Origin: Blasia pusilla
Lineage: Eukaryota; Marchantiophyta; Marchantiopsida; Blasiales
Assembly: GCA_050084515.1 (NCBI GenBank)
Contig: CM114271.1
Span: 41,168,001-41,232,000, forward strand
DNA length: 64,000 nt
Direction: 5' to 3'
How positions within the stretch are numbered: the first letter of the stretch is position 1; every line of letters begins with the position of its first letter. A program made the translations under genes and the position numbers. Positions 48,397-63,440 of the stretch are shown here, in pieces. The notes under the pieces are model-generated. The model had not been told where the DNA came from, did no database searches, and saw only the letters and a list, made by a program, of their open reading frames with translations.

Positions 48397-49499
48397 GGTG
48401 AATGCTGGTGCTTCTGTCAAAGAGGTCAATCGCCCAGAAGGAATTTCGGTCACGAAAAATGTCGGAAAATCAGTTCATTAAAGATTCCGATTTGATCTTT
48501 CCAATCTGCCTAAGTTCACGAATAGAGTGAAACGTGACGCAGCGTTGTAAGACTTCTCCGTACTCTGCGACATCAGCCAACCAACGATTGTCAACAGCGC
48601 TTTCTTTGCAATTCAGGATCAAGTTCAAAATCAGCAAAAGACTTGGAAACATCGACCGAAGCGAATTCTGTTACAGGTTGCGGCGTTCTCTTCACAGCGC
48701 CAGGTGGACGTAATTCTCTACACAATAACATCCACAGCAGGACTCCGTCGTCACAATCAAAAGCAGACTTGCACCGGGGGGCGCGAATTGCACAAGGATC
48801 TTACATTCCGCAGAAGATCTCACGCCTCCAGACGCGCTGCCATCGGAATCCCTCCACACGCCGAGTCAGGAAATACGAGAAGAGGCATGGATCATTTCAG
48901 AAGAAGAAGGAGAGCGACCGCACATTTCGCGAGTGTGCGAGACTCCGAGATGGACGGATCCAGTAGATAATTATCCTCTTCGACATCCGGTAAAAACACC
49001 ACCTGCGGAAAGATAAATGCCTTGAGGTCCTCTTTCACGTTAATGCTCATGAGATCCGAGCCCTTGAGATAGTAGATCTAACGGACTCTCAATGCCCTCC
49101 GCACTTCTCCGGTGATAGGATCGTAGCGGTCACGCTCTTACACCCGGGTCGTTCAAAACATTACCGACGGATCACCTTTTTGTCCAAAGGATCCTTCCTA
49201 AAAGAGGGCAGATGGAATGTTGAATGGAGGCGATGGTTGTGAGCCGCGCTGAGATCAGAAGATAAGGTGCGAGCGCGTACGGTGAACTCGTGAGATACAT
49301 GCACACGTGGCGATGAAAAGGATCGGCGAGAAGATCCCAGTCGTCCGTCGCCCGGACGATGGGCTCTGACACACTGCCACAAATATAAGTGGAATCGAGA
49401 TACAGAGGGGCCGTCCAGGCGGGCCGTAGAATGCAGGTTCAATGGCTTTCAGGATGCCATACAAAGTTTGTGTGGAGCCAAGCGATTGGGCGACTCTCT

Positions 49500-49500
<1 letters not shown>
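48397..49500 (-). promoter_or_regulatory. 5' UTR and promoter side of the glycolate oxidase gene
   Basis: An acceptor-like site (CCTCTTTGACAG) lies about 15-25 nt before the start codon, so part of this stretch may be a 5' UTR intron and leader exon. A weak TATA-like word (TTATATTTG in minus sense) lies near 49385. No conserved open frame was found. The transcription start is not placed. Confidence 0.4.
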
Positions 49501-51585
<2,085 letters not shown>

Positions 51586-51694
51586 TGCCCTCTTCATGTT
51601 TTCTTTTATGGTCATTCCTCCTCCCGCTACAACCATATATCGACCGGTCCTCTGCATGCTAGATCTATGTTGCCACAATACCTCTTCAGATCTT

Positions 51695-53088
51695 TGTCGT
51701 GTCAAGAGCTTTTCTTCGAGTAAGGGCGTACCTTCTAGTTGTGATCGTCATTGATGCAAGATGAATTACCTCATAAGTGTCCCTATTTAGTATAGAATCA
51801 CTATATATATTCTCCATTCTCTTAGGATAGGAATCATAAATAGTAGTGTTGAGGCGATCACCTCTTCATAGTACCTAACCATAAAATTCCTAAGTATGAA
51901 GATTCTATAAACTACTTTGTGTTTGTACACAAGGAAAATAACGCAAAAGTTATTGAATCCTACTTAAGGAGGTCTATTTACATCCATAGATTGCTAAAAA
52001 GGACAATCCAAAATTCTTCCGCAGGTGATAATAGGAAGTATCACCAGAGTCGGAGATTGCATATCTTAGTTCATGAATGCCTCTCCAAAGTGGTAGACTG
52101 GATAATGAGTAAACCAATACGTTACCCCAAGAGGAATTTTACGTGGTATAGGTTAAGAAAAGGGAGTTAGGTGCTAGTCGCGCTGTACCCCTATCTATGA
52201 TTCATGAACATCTTCTATCCTCCTCTCTGTCCCTATAGAAATATAGAACACCGGCGATTGCTACACATACTCCCTTAGAATCACATAACACTAATTTCCC
52301 AAAAATCAATCTACACTCGTTAATTTCTCACTCCTCAAGAAAGATTAGAATCGAGTTGTTCTTCTAAGAGGGAGAATCCACTCTCATGGAAGAGTAACCA
52401 AGTCCTAATCCATTCATTATCTGAAGAAAAACAAAGGAACTCTTCTAAGATAACAAGTTTCTCCAAATAGTCATCTCCACTCATATGAGACTCACAAACT
52501 CCTAAAGAATAGATTATGACGAAGTCACGCTCCCATGGTAATCCACTCTCATTGGAAAAGCAAGCAAGCTTTATGTCATCCATTCAAGAGTGACAAGAGA
52601 AACTCAAGAAATTAAGTTACTGTTCAATGTAGTGAACCCTTGAAGTTCCTTTCTCTTTATATCCTCATAAGGAATCCAGAAGAGTACAAAATAAGACCAA
52701 TCTTATCTTGTGCCACATGACTTCTTCTCAAGGCTTAGCCAATTGCACTTTGACACACATAGAAAAAAAATTTCCTCCTAAAATCTCCTCATAAATCAAC
52801 TTTATATCCTTCAAACTACCCCAACTTTCCTAACCTTCACTTCTTCACCAACCAAGACTACTTTAGTTTTAGTTTCACTAATACACCAACCCACTACTTT
52901 ATTTTTATATTTCCCATGATTCATTTATTACCTCTTTTTGTAGAGTTGGGCCCGCACAAATGAGACATCATTAAGAGATTTAAACATTAAATTTTATTTT
53001 CTTGAGTTAATTACTTAACAATTATAAAAACTCTCTCTAATATTAATAAGAGTGAAATGTACATGTTGGATCATTTTACTGCACGACA
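51695..53088 (-). repeat. Family-2 LTR (copy B), solo, minus orientation
   Basis: The plus strand reads TGTCGTGTCAAGAGC then TTTCTTCGAGTAAGG at the left and ACTGCACGACA at the right, giving TGTCGT...ACGACA inverted termini. It is somewhat longer (1.39 kb) and more diverged than the other copies. A TATA-like box (CTTTATATCC on plus) lies near 52650. Flanking bases do not show a 5-bp duplication. Confidence 0.75.
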
Positions 53089-53876
53089 TCGCATATACTT
53101 CAACTTTCATATTTTTTTTAGCTATCCTTGGAGAGAGGCTAGTGACTCCATATTCGTGGGAGCTATTCAAGCATCATCACCAGCTTGCTCAAGCGCCTCC
53201 CTCGAACGATTCATCTATCCTTCCATCGACAACTCTCTTCACAATTCCTCTAAACATGTTGTACAGATTCTTGGATTCTTTCACAAGAATGGTTATGCCT
53301 ACCATCAGCAGCGGAGGGATCATTGTCTTCGCCTTTAGCCTTGATCATCCAATCTCCGCGCGTAGTCTCTCTAACTCATGGGATTCCTTTATCACAATTG
53401 GAGGTGAGCTCTTTTCCAAGGATTGTCTCAATCCTTTTGCTCCGCTTGGAAATCCCCCCACCAGACAGGACATCTCCTTCCTCAAAGCATCACATCCCTT
53501 AATATAGTCCTTTGCTTTACGACTTGCATCTCTCCATTATTTTCCATTCTATGCTTCTTCCATCCTGCGTTGTTATACTTATGCAACAACTTCTTCTTTC
53601 GTTCATCTGTTTTCAAGCCTACCTCTCCACCTTGTAGATCTCTTTCTCCCAACCCCCAATAGAAATGGAATCCATCCTCCACCTTCATGCAAACTTGGAT
53701 GCCTCCTATCCTCTTCTTTTACGTGATTACACTTTGCTTGTTCGCACGCAATGTGCAAGCCTTCTAAGAAGCCCTATTAGACTTTGCATACTCCACCTTC
53801 AATCCCTTAGGAGAAGGATGTGTCACCATTTTCCTCCACTCTTCACTTGAAATCCTCACCGCATTGTTCTCGTTTG
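53089..53876 (-). other. Probable degenerate element fragment, family unknown
   Basis: The minus strand has a polar open stretch at 53482-53688 rich in Lys, Arg and Glu, and more disrupted sequence toward 53100. It lies between a family-2 LTR and a family-1 LTR. It may be gag-like or transposase-like, but no diagnostic motif was seen. Confidence 0.3.
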
Positions 53877-55028
53877 TGTCACATCTGAATAGCCGATAGG
53901 CCGAGATCTATCATGGATAGGGCATAGGAGCCAACGGACTGTCTTGAGTATAACTTTGTCTCGAGGTGTCCGATAAGGTTCAGGATACGTTGTTTCTGAC
54001 CACTTTCTTGTTGAGGTCTTTCACAGTCGGATGACTTGTTGCGCAGGTCACCCGCCCCTGGTAACTTGTACGCGAAGGTTAATTACCAAGAGGATATATA
54101 TTTTTAGAGGAAGAGCCTTTTGGCTCTTCCCAACCCTATATAAGGGAGGAAGATGGCTTTCCCAAGCCATCTTCCTTCTTCGTTTTTGCTCGTGTGTGTG
54201 AGTTACGACTGAGTGCTAGCGTTTGGATTCCTTCATAGCATAGGGTGGACGAGGCTCAATATTCCGATGTAGATTGAGGAATGGAGTTTTAGGCCGGGTG
54301 TGCCATTTTTACAACTCTTTATTTTTACATGAGAAAGATGTCGAGGAGTAGGTGGGAATTCGTTGTTTGTAGGTAGGCAAGCGAGTTGCCTCAGTGGGGA
54401 GCCACTGGATACGCTGGTCGGCGTATTGTTGTCATCTTTTTCATTTGAAAGGTTGTGCGCGGAAATGTTGTCCTTTTTTCTTCTTAGATCTTGTTGGTAT
54501 GGGTAACAAGGGACAGCAACAGAGTGGGGGTCGAGCATGAACGCTTAGGTACATCGTAGAGTACTGTTGGAGCATCGAGAGAACAACACATAGCATGAAT
54601 GTTGAGAGAGAAGCAGGTTGAGGGCTTGAAGCCGTCGGGGAGCTATCAAGTAAAGGCAGCTAGGGCTAGGGCGCGAACAGCTAGCTAGGGTTAGGTCGCG
54701 AGACTCTGGGGCAGGGAGTGGTGGCCAAAGCGCGCATAGGGCGGCGAGCCGCGACCCTTGGCCATGACCCTCCCCTTCCCACGTTTATTCCCTCCCCCTC
54801 CCTGCAAGAGTTCCGTAGGGGCGCAGGCCAAGGACCTGTGTCAAGCCCCTCCCTCCACACGTTTAATCCCCCCTCTCCCCGCAAGAGTTCCATAGGGGCG
54901 CAGCCAAGGGTCCCTGTCAGACCCCCCCCTCCCGCCTCTACTACTTTTTGGCAGGGTTTCATAGGGCCGCGGGTGGCCCATGCCGCAATTAGGGCCTAAC
55001 TAGCCCCCTTGGACGTGGTTGGGAGCGT
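53877..55028 (+). mobile_element. Family-1 gypsy LTR and leader, plus orientation
   Basis: It is the reverse complement of 26600-27680 with divergence. Perfect stem-loops are kept at 54109-54130 (GGAAGAGCC/GGCTCTTCC) and 54148-54175 (GGAAGATGGCTT/AAGCCATCTTCC), flanking the TATA box CCCTATATAAGGG. The two upstream hairpins are decayed here. The leader has two imperfect GC-rich units containing GCAAGAGTTCC(G/A)TAGGGGCGCAG (near 54802 and 54880). It is cut off at 55029 by a family-2 LTR. Confidence 0.65.
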
Positions 55029-56147
55029 TGTCGTATCAAGAACCTTTCTTCGAGTAAGGACGGACTTTCTAGCTACAGCAGACGTGGATGATGCAAGTCA
55101 AACTCTATAAGAATTTCTCCTTTTTCAGTACAAAATTATTATGTAAACCCTCCATTCTCTCACGACAGGAATCACAAAAGGTATTGCCGAGGCGATAACT
55201 TCTTCATAACATGGAACCCCAAAATTCATAATTATGAAATCCCTGTAAACTACTTTATATTTGTATATTATGAAAATAGCACAAGTAGTATTAAACCCTA
55301 CTCGAGCAGGCCTATTGACGTCCATGAATAGCTATATAAGGACATACAAAATGTAATCCCATGTCCTTCCGTACGTGACTATAGGAAGAATCACCGAAGT
55401 TTGAGATTGCATGACTTGGTCCATGAACACGTCCATAAAATGATAAACTAGATAGAGAGTGAACTAGTGCCTATCTACAAAGAGAATCTTGACGTGGTAC
55501 AAGTTAAGGAAAGGAAAATCCGGCACAACTCGTGCTCCATCCCTATCCATATTTGACAAACATCCTCTACTCTCCTTTAGAATGGGATTTGGCGGAATTG
55601 CTCTCCCAAAAGGGGTAATCCACTCTCACATGGAAAATAACAAGCCAAACCATCCTCTATTTCTAATATGACTAAACTCATCTAAGGTGACAAGTCTCTC
55701 ATCTCCACATATACCACATTCTAGAAACCTCTCGAAGAATAGACCAAGGTCAAGTTACCTCTCCCAAAAGGGTTAATCCACTCTCATTAGAAGAGCAAGC
55801 AATCCCAAAGCCATACACTCAATAGTAACACGAGAAACTCAAGATGTGAAATAGAAGGTGATGAACCCTTGAAGGTCCCTACTCTTTATATACTCACAAG
55901 GATCCATAAGAGTACAAAATGGGGCTAATCTTATCTTGTGCCACATGGCTACCTCTCAATGCTTAGCCAATCATATTTTGACACAAGTAGATTTTCTCTT
56001 ATTTCTTCCAAAATATTCTCGTTTACTCCCTCCATATCTTCCAAATTACCCCACCAACCTTAGCCACCAACCAAGACTACTTTTGTTTTTCATTAAAGCA
56101 CCAACCCCAATACTTTACTTTTCTAATCTCATCTTTTATTTTTGTAA
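55029..56147 (-). repeat. Family-2 LTR (copy C), truncated, minus orientation
   Basis: The plus strand begins TGTCGTATCAAGAACC, then CTTTCTTCGAGTAAGG, and follows the other copies until about 56147, where it stops short of the terminus and runs into an inverted piece of the same LTR. It includes the TATA box region (CTCTTTATATACTCAC near 55880). Confidence 0.8.
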
Positions 56148-56385
56148 TATACAAATGTAAAGTAGTTTACAGGGATTTTATAATTATGAATTTTGGGGTT
56201 CCATGTAATGAAGAAGTGATCGCCTCGACGCTACCTTTTGTGATTCCTGTCGTAGAGAATGGAGGGTTTACATAATAATTCTCTAGTGAAAAAGGATAAA
56301 TTCTTATAGAGTTTGACTTGCATCAACCACGTCTGCTGTATCTAGAAGGTATGTCCTTAATCAAAGAAAGGCTCTCGACACGAGA
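56148..56385 (+). repeat. Family-2 LTR 3' end piece (copy C'), plus orientation
   Basis: It is the reverse complement of the first 230 bp of copy C and ends GGCTCTCGACACGA. It leads directly into TGGTGCTTCAATTGAG, a likely primer-binding site, then the plus-strand gag. So it is the remaining end of the 5' LTR of the plus family-2 element. Confidence 0.75.
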
Positions 56386-58700
56386 AATGGTGCTTCAATT
56401 GAGAGATCTTTGAGGAGGTAGATTGTGTTTGCAAGTTGAAGTCTTATCAAGATGACTACTTCTGGGAGTACTTCATCAATGGGAACTGAGGGAGCTGAGG
56501 ATCTTCTATAAACTTTGACAACATTATTGAGCCAACAAGGAGAAGTTTACAGAGGAGAGCAAAGATCAACAAGGGCTCTCCCAGCGATTGTAAAGAAGTT
56601 GGAAGATTTGATGGCAGAAATATCACCAAGTATATTTGAGAGTACGTCTGAGAGATAGAGGTTAACCGAGTACCCGAAGGTGATATGGTGTGAAGTTTTG
56701 AGTTAGCTGTAATATTGGAGATGCGGAGTCAAGTAAAGAAGTTGAGAGCAGAAAATCCAACCTCGTGGGAGGAGTATGAGCAGTTGGTGAAAGGAGAATT
56801 CTTCGATGATGATGTGGATCGAATGACTAAGAGGAGTTTTCTAGAATGGATAGAGCAACGTCCAGGGAAGGGAATGACTCAAAATGAATTGTTGCGTGAG
56901 TTTGAGAAGTGGTTTTTTCAGCTTTCTTCTTCTAAAAGGGCAACTCTAGACTTGAGGAAAACTAAGTTATTCCTTGAGGCGACTGATGAGAATTTGGAGG
57001 ACAAGCTTTTCATAATTTTGGCGGACAAGACCGAAGAAGGAAGTGTCAACACTAATTGCAAGAAAGTGGAATAAGTTGTTGCTATCCTCACAAAGCAAAT
57101 TCAAAGTAGAGGTAGAACTGCACTATTCAAGTCGGAGGTATTAATTTCAAATCCACTGCCTAAGTCCATGTCAGCAAAGCTTGAAGATTATGCCATTGAT
57201 GAGTTGGTGAAAGGTTTGAGAGAGTTACGAATATAAATATTTGAGCTTAAACTTGATAGGAATCCTAGTGTTGGTGTTCCTTCAATAAGTAGGAACTTTG
57301 TGAGAAGATGTATATGGTGTGATAGTGTTGAGCATCAACGTCAAGAATGTGAGGAGTTTTCAGAAGCTCTTAGGAATGGAATAGTAAAATTCAAAGACGG
57401 GAAGATTCATTCAATGCATAGTGATATGCCATTGAATACTAACTTTAGTAGAGGAGGAATGAAAGGCTTAGTGAGAATTCAAGTAGGAGTTGCCACTACG
57501 ACATTAGATTCTGATACCTTTGCAGTAAAAATAGAAGTGCTTATTGTATCTGTAGCTAAAAGTGAATCATTACAATTTCCTCCAGAAGTGATGATACGAA
57601 GGGTAGAGACTATCCGTCGTTTAACTGGATGGGATGATCCAATGGAAGATCGATGTGTTAAAGCATATCTAGCACAAGATAAATATGTGAGTTGGCAAGA
57701 TGCTAGTGTGGAGGAGAAGAGGAGACGCAATAATGATGGTGTTGATCCTGAGGACACTGCAAAAAGAGCGAGGACCGCAAGAAGGAAAGGGCAACCAGAG
57801 GCGCAACCATCAAGAGAATAAGGGCCTTCTACATCTGAATCTATGATGGATTCTCATATGAAAGAAGGTGGAATGAAGGAGAAAGAATTGAGGTCTTCTC
57901 AGAAGACTAAGGGTAAGACTCCTACATACAAGTTACAATCTGATATAGAGACAAGCACGAATTTGAAGGAGATTCTTGAGGAGAGGATGTTGGATGCAAA
58001 AATAGAGTTTTCTCAGAGGGAAGTCTTGGGCATAGCCAAACGTGACTTTCATAAGTTGATTATGGATGTGATCAAAAGGAAAAGGCATATGGCTGCAGAT
58101 ATGGTGATGGTGAGGACATTGGATACTAATATCACAAAAGAAGAAGATGAAGAGCTTTGCCAAGTTTTTGGAAAAAGCTTGACTTACAAGGAGAAGAGGC
58201 GAAAGTAGGAGAAGCCTTGACACAACAAGGTGAGGAAAGGCAGAATGGTGGACACTTTTCTTGGTCAAATTGGGTTCGTGCAACGATGGAGGCTAGAGTT
58301 CGACCCAACTCTCTCCAAGAGTCAGTTCTGGCTCTCGTTGATCATGGTTTGGAGATCAACATCATGTCGCGAAAGTGTATACGACAAAGGGATATGGCCA
58401 ATTGATACACGGCATTGATGAGTACTACGTGCGGCTAACAACCAAAAAGGTGAACTCTACGGTGCTTGTCCAACCGTCAAAACTTATATCCGAGATGTGT
58501 TGATTGAGCAAAATTTCTTTGTTGAAAATGGAGCTACTTATCCTATGATTCTTGGGCAACCTTACATCACAGTATCTAGAATGGAGACCAAAGTCATGGA
58601 TGATGGATCTCATTATGCCCGTATCAGAAGTCAGGATGGAACGAGATCGGTTTAATTCCTTATTATACGAGTTGGTCGTGAAAGGAATAGAGAGAAGTTG
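56386..58700 (+). pseudogene. Family-2 gypsy gag and aspartic protease, plus copy
   Basis: Gag is open at 56715-57074 (FLEWIEQRPGKGMTQNELLR, LEDKLFIILADKTEEG). The next open stretch, 57300-57821, has an intact zinc knuckle CIWCDSVEHQRQEC (CX2CX4HX4C). The protease is near 58330-58380 (ALVDHGLEINIMS), with DHG at the position of the usual DSG/DTG; related elements often have DHG. Several stops occur between blocks, so the copy is inactive. It is 5' to a reverse transcriptase. Confidence 0.82.
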
Positions 58701-59971
58701 AGAGATGGCCCAATTAAGATAGAGAAAGAGTTTTCAGATTTTAAGTTAGCACTCTTGTAGAGCGGGAATATGGGAGTGCAAAGAAAAGAAAGAGTCTTCC
58801 GCTAGTAGAGGGGAAAGAATCATATATGTTTTGGTATGGGTTTTCTCAATGTTTTTCTTCATGGTCTAGTAGAATCCAAATGATGAAAGAAATGAATGAA
58901 AAGAAAAGACATTTTCTGAAGAAAAAAAAAGGGTTTGTTAAAATGTGAGGGTGTTCTATTAGATGAAGAGTTCATTAGTGGGATGTATGAAGAAGAGGAT
59001 TTTGGAGATAGTCTTGAAGAGGTGTTTATCCATATGAGCAACGATTCGTTGGATACAAGTGTGATTAAAATTCACTCGCGTGGGTTCCATGAAGAAATAT
59101 CAAGGTTCATGGAAGGAGAAAATGGATATGAATCTACGGAGAAGGAAGCGGATGGGCACGAGTTTGAGGCTGACGAACATCTCATGGAGGCTCAAATGCA
59201 CAAAAAATACAAGACGATGGCCCGGAAGATGAAACCAATGGCTACTCAACTACCGGAGGGTTGTGGAAAACAAGTAGAACATGCATCAATGAAGCCAAGT
59301 CTGCGGGATATCAAGAAGATAGGACACAAATTCACAGAAGAGACGATAGATCGTCTGCAATTGGAGGGGGTGAGTTTCTCACAGAAATTGAAAGGAAAAG
59401 CTTTGAGGAAATGTTAAGGAGACATGGTAAGGTCTTCTCTTTTACTACACAAGAAATTGGTTGTGTAGACACGAGTGTGATGGCACCGATGGTAATTCTC
59501 ATAGTTCCACATGTACCTTGGGATTTGAAACCCATACAAATATCACGAGCTATGATTCCCAAGCTAATTGAGTTATTGAAGGAGAAGATGCAAATAGGTA
59601 TCTTAGAGCTATCTATGGGGCCTTACTTGAGTCGATGGTTCACTATGCCGAATAAATCATAAGCTCTCCTGGAAGAGATGAAGTCGCATAAGCTTTTGTA
59701 GCCCGTGCTATCTATTCAATAGGAGATTTGCACTCGAGATATGATCAATTCCAATGAGCTATGGAGAGTAGAGATATTACTACTATGCGCACTCCACTTG
59801 GGCTTGTAAGAATGTGTACATTACCTCAAGAAGCAACAAATTCTGTCGCTCACATGTAGAGTGCAATGAATAAGATCTTGAGAGAATTCATTCCTTTTGT
59901 AGATGATATTCCTATAAAGGGATGTGCAATAGAAGATAGGATTGAGAGGGTTGTAAAAGATTGATGTAGAA
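58701..59971 (+). pseudogene. Family-2 gypsy reverse transcriptase region, degenerate
   Basis: After a disrupted linker, 59400-59660 reads LRRHGKVFSFTTQEIGCVD, HVPWDLKPIQISRAMIPKL and SRWFTMPNKS, the N-terminal part of a gypsy reverse transcriptase. Further pieces read TTMRTPLGLVRMCTLPQE and FVDDIPIKGCAIEDR, so the catalytic box is FVDD. It stops at about 59971, where a minus-strand copy begins. Confidence 0.82.
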
Positions 59972-62163
59972 AGTTTATGTCTAATCATATTCGTGATATG
60001 GATAGGGTCCTAATAAGACTAGAAGCTCCATTTTGAACAAAGAAATTTTGCTCAATCAACACATCTCGGATACAAGTTTTGACGGTTGGACAAGCACCGT
60101 AGAGTTTACCTTTTTGGTTGTTAGCCGCATGTAGTACCCATGCATGCCTTGTATCAATTGGCCACATCCCTTTATCGTATACACTTTGCGACATGATGTT
60201 GATCTCCAAACCATGATCAACAAGAGCCCTAATTGACTCTTGAAGAGAACCAAGTCGAACTCTAGCCTCCATCATTGCACGCGCCCAATATGACTTAGAA
60301 TAGTGTCCACCATTGTGCCTTGTTCCATCAAGGCTTCTCCTACTCTCACCTCTTCTCCCCGTAACTCAAGCTTTTATCCAAAAACTTGGCAAAGCTCTTC
60401 ATCTTCTTCTTCTGTGATGTCAGTATTCAAAGCCCTCACCATCACCATATCTGCAGTCATTTGCCTCTTCCTTTTCATCACATCTATGATCAACTCATGA
60501 AAGTCACGTTTGGCTATGCCCAAGACTTCCCTTAGAGAAAATTATATTTTTGCATCCAAAATCCTCTCCTCAAGAATCTCCTTCAAATTCGTGTTTGTCT
60601 CGATATCAGACTGCAGCTTGTATGTAGGAGTCTTACCCTTGGTCTTCTGAGGAGACCTCAATTCATTCTCTTTCATCCCGACTACTTTGATATGAGAATC
60701 CCTCATAGATTCAAATGTGGAAGGTCCTTCTTCTCTTGATGGCTGCTCCTCCGCTTACCCTTTCCTTCTTGTGGCCCTCGCTTTTCTTGCAGCTTCATCA
60801 GGATCAACACCATCATTATCGCGTCTCCTCTTCTCCTCCACACTAGCATCTTGCCAACTCACATATTTCTCTTGTGCTAGGTATGCTTTAACACACCCAA
60901 CTTCCAGTGGATCATCCCATCCAGTCACATGACGGATAGTCTCTGCCCCTTGTATCATCACTTATCGAGGAAATTCTAATGATTCACTTTTAGCTAAAGA
61001 TACAATAGGCGCTTGTATTTTTAATGCAAAGGTATCATAATCTAATGTCGTAGTGACAACTCCTACTTGAATTCTCACTAAGCCTTTCATTCCTCCTCTA
61101 CCAAAGTTGATATTCAACGGCATACTAGTATGCGTTGAAAGAATCTTCCCATCTTTAAAGTTTACTATTCTATTCCTTAAAGCTTCTGAAAACTCCTCGT
61201 ATTCTCGACATTCATGCTCAACACTATCACACCATATACATCTTGTGACAAAGTTTATATTTTGCGAAGCAGCACCAACATTAGGATTCCTATCTAGTTT
61301 AAGCTCTATAATTTATAATCTTAATTCACTCAAACCTTTCACCTAGTCATCTATAGCAAAATCTTCAAGTTTTGTTGAAACGGACTTAGTCAATGGATTT
61401 GAAATTGATACCTCCGACTTGAATAGTGCGGTTCTACCTCTACTTCGATTTTTCTTTGTGAGGATAGCAACAATTCTTCCACTTTATTCCAATTAGTATT
61501 GACACCTCCTTCTTCGGTCTTGTCCGCCAATATTATGAAAAGCTTGTCCTCCAAATTCTCGTTTGCCGCCTCAAGGAATAACTTAGATTTCCTCAAGTCT
61601 AGAGTTGCTCTTCCGGAAGAAGAAAGCTGGAAAACCCGCTTCTTAAACTCACGCAACAATTCATTTGGACTCATTCCCTTCCTTGGACGTTGCTCTATCC
61701 ATTCTAAAAAACTCCTCTTAGTGAGCTGATCCACATCATCATCAAAGAATTCTCCTTTCAGCAACTGCTCATACTTCTCATACGAGGTTGGATTTTCTGC
61801 TCTCAACTTCTTTACTTGACTACAAATCTCTGGTATTACAACTAACTCAAAACTTGACACCATATCACGTTTGGGGACAAGGTTTACCTCCATCTCACAG
61901 ACGTACCCTCGAAGATACCTTATGATGTTCCTCCCATCAAATCTCCCCAACTTCTTTACAATCACTTGAAGAGCCCCTCTTGATCTTTGCTCTCCTCTGT
62001 GAACTCCTCCTTGTCGGCTTAACAATGTTGTCAAAGTTCAGAGAAGATCCTCAGCTCCCTTAGTTCCCATTGATGAATTACTACCAAAAGTAGTCAACTT
62101 GATAAGATTCCAACTTGCAAACACAATCTACCGCCTCAAAGATCTCTTAGTGGAAGCATCATT
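59972..62163 (-). pseudogene. Family-2 gypsy gag and aspartic protease, minus copy
   Basis: On the minus strand, gag is open at 61390-62034 (FLEWIEQRPRKGMSPNELLR). A zinc-knuckle site near 61215-61245 reads CIWCDSVEHECREY, with the last Cys lost. The protease is at 60190-60275 (ALVDHGLEINIMSQS). It is a second copy of 56386-58540 in opposite orientation, with arms of about 2.15 kb. It ends inside the protease region near 60010. Confidence 0.82.
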
Positions 62164-63440
62164 TATCGTGTTGAGAGCCTTTCTTCGAGTAAGGGGGGGC
62201 CTTCTAGCTACGGCAGACGTGGTCGATGCAATGTGAACTCTCTAGGAAGTTATTTATTTTCAATACAAAATGATTATGTATACTCTCTATTTTCTCACGA
62301 TACGTATCACAAATGGAAGTGCCGAGGCGACCACTTCTTCGTAACATCGGACCCCGAAGTTCCTAACTATAAAATCCCTAAAAAATATTTTACGTTTGTA
62401 TACGAGGAAGATAGCACAACTAGTGTTAAAACTTACTTGAGCAGGCTTATTGACATCCATGGATCGCTATATAAGGACATACAAAGTACAATCCCATGTC
62501 CTTCCATATGTGACAATAGAAAAAATCACCGGAGTTGGAGATCGCATGTTTTGTTTCATGAACGCCTCCCCAAAATGATAAACTAAATAGCAAGTGAACC
62601 AATCCCTATCTACAAAGAGTACATTGACATGGTACGGATTGAGGAAAGGAAAATCAAGCACAACTCCTGCTCCAACCCTATCCATACTTGACATACATTC
62701 TCTACTCTCCTCAAGAATAGGTTTTGCGGAATTATTCTCCCCCAAGAGGGATAATCCACTCTCATTGGGAAAATGACAAGCCAAGACATTCACTATTTTA
62801 GTATGACTAAACTCCTCTAAGGTGACAAGCCTCTCATCTCCACACACCCCACACTCTAGGAACCTCTCAAAGAATAGACCATGGTCAAGTTACTCTCCCA
62901 AGAGGGGTGACCCATTCTTTTTAGAAAAGTAAGCAATCCCAAAGCAATACACTCAAGAGTGACACGAGAGACTCAAGATATGAAATAGAAGGTGATGAAC
63001 CCTTGAAGGTCCCTCCTCTTGATATATTCACCAGGGATCCACAAGAGTACAAAATAGAACTAATCTTATCTTGTCTCACATGGTTTCCTATCAAGGCTTA
63101 GCCAATCATATTTTGACACAAGTAGATTACCTCTTATATCTTCCAAAATATCCTCTTTTACCCATTTGATATTTTCCAAATTACCTCAACTAGCCTAGCC
63201 ACCAACCAATACTACTTTTGTTTTTCATTAAAGCACCAACTTCACTACTTTACTTTTATAAAGTCATATTTTATTTATTATCTCTTTTCCTAAAGTTGGG
63301 CCCGCATAAAAGAGACATCATAAAGAGGTTTAAACATGGGAATTTCCTTTTTTGTAAACTAATTTACTTAATAATATAAAATTCTATCTAACACTTAATG
63401 AGGAAGGAGTTTACACACTGATTGATTTTACTATACGACA
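62164..63440 (-). repeat. Family-2 LTR (copy D), 5' LTR of the minus gag copy
   Basis: It runs from TATCGTGTTGAGAGCC to ACTATACGACA on the plus strand. In minus sense it begins TGTCGTATAGT and leads through its end into a primer-binding-like TGATGCTTCCACTAAG and then gag, so it is that copy's 5' LTR. On its right it abuts family-1 methyltransferase sequence. Confidence 0.8.

Noticed and set aside
53052-53507. 151-codon plus-strand open frame
   Set aside because: It starts inside a family-2 LTR end and has no recognisable motif; composition on the other strand looks more element-like.
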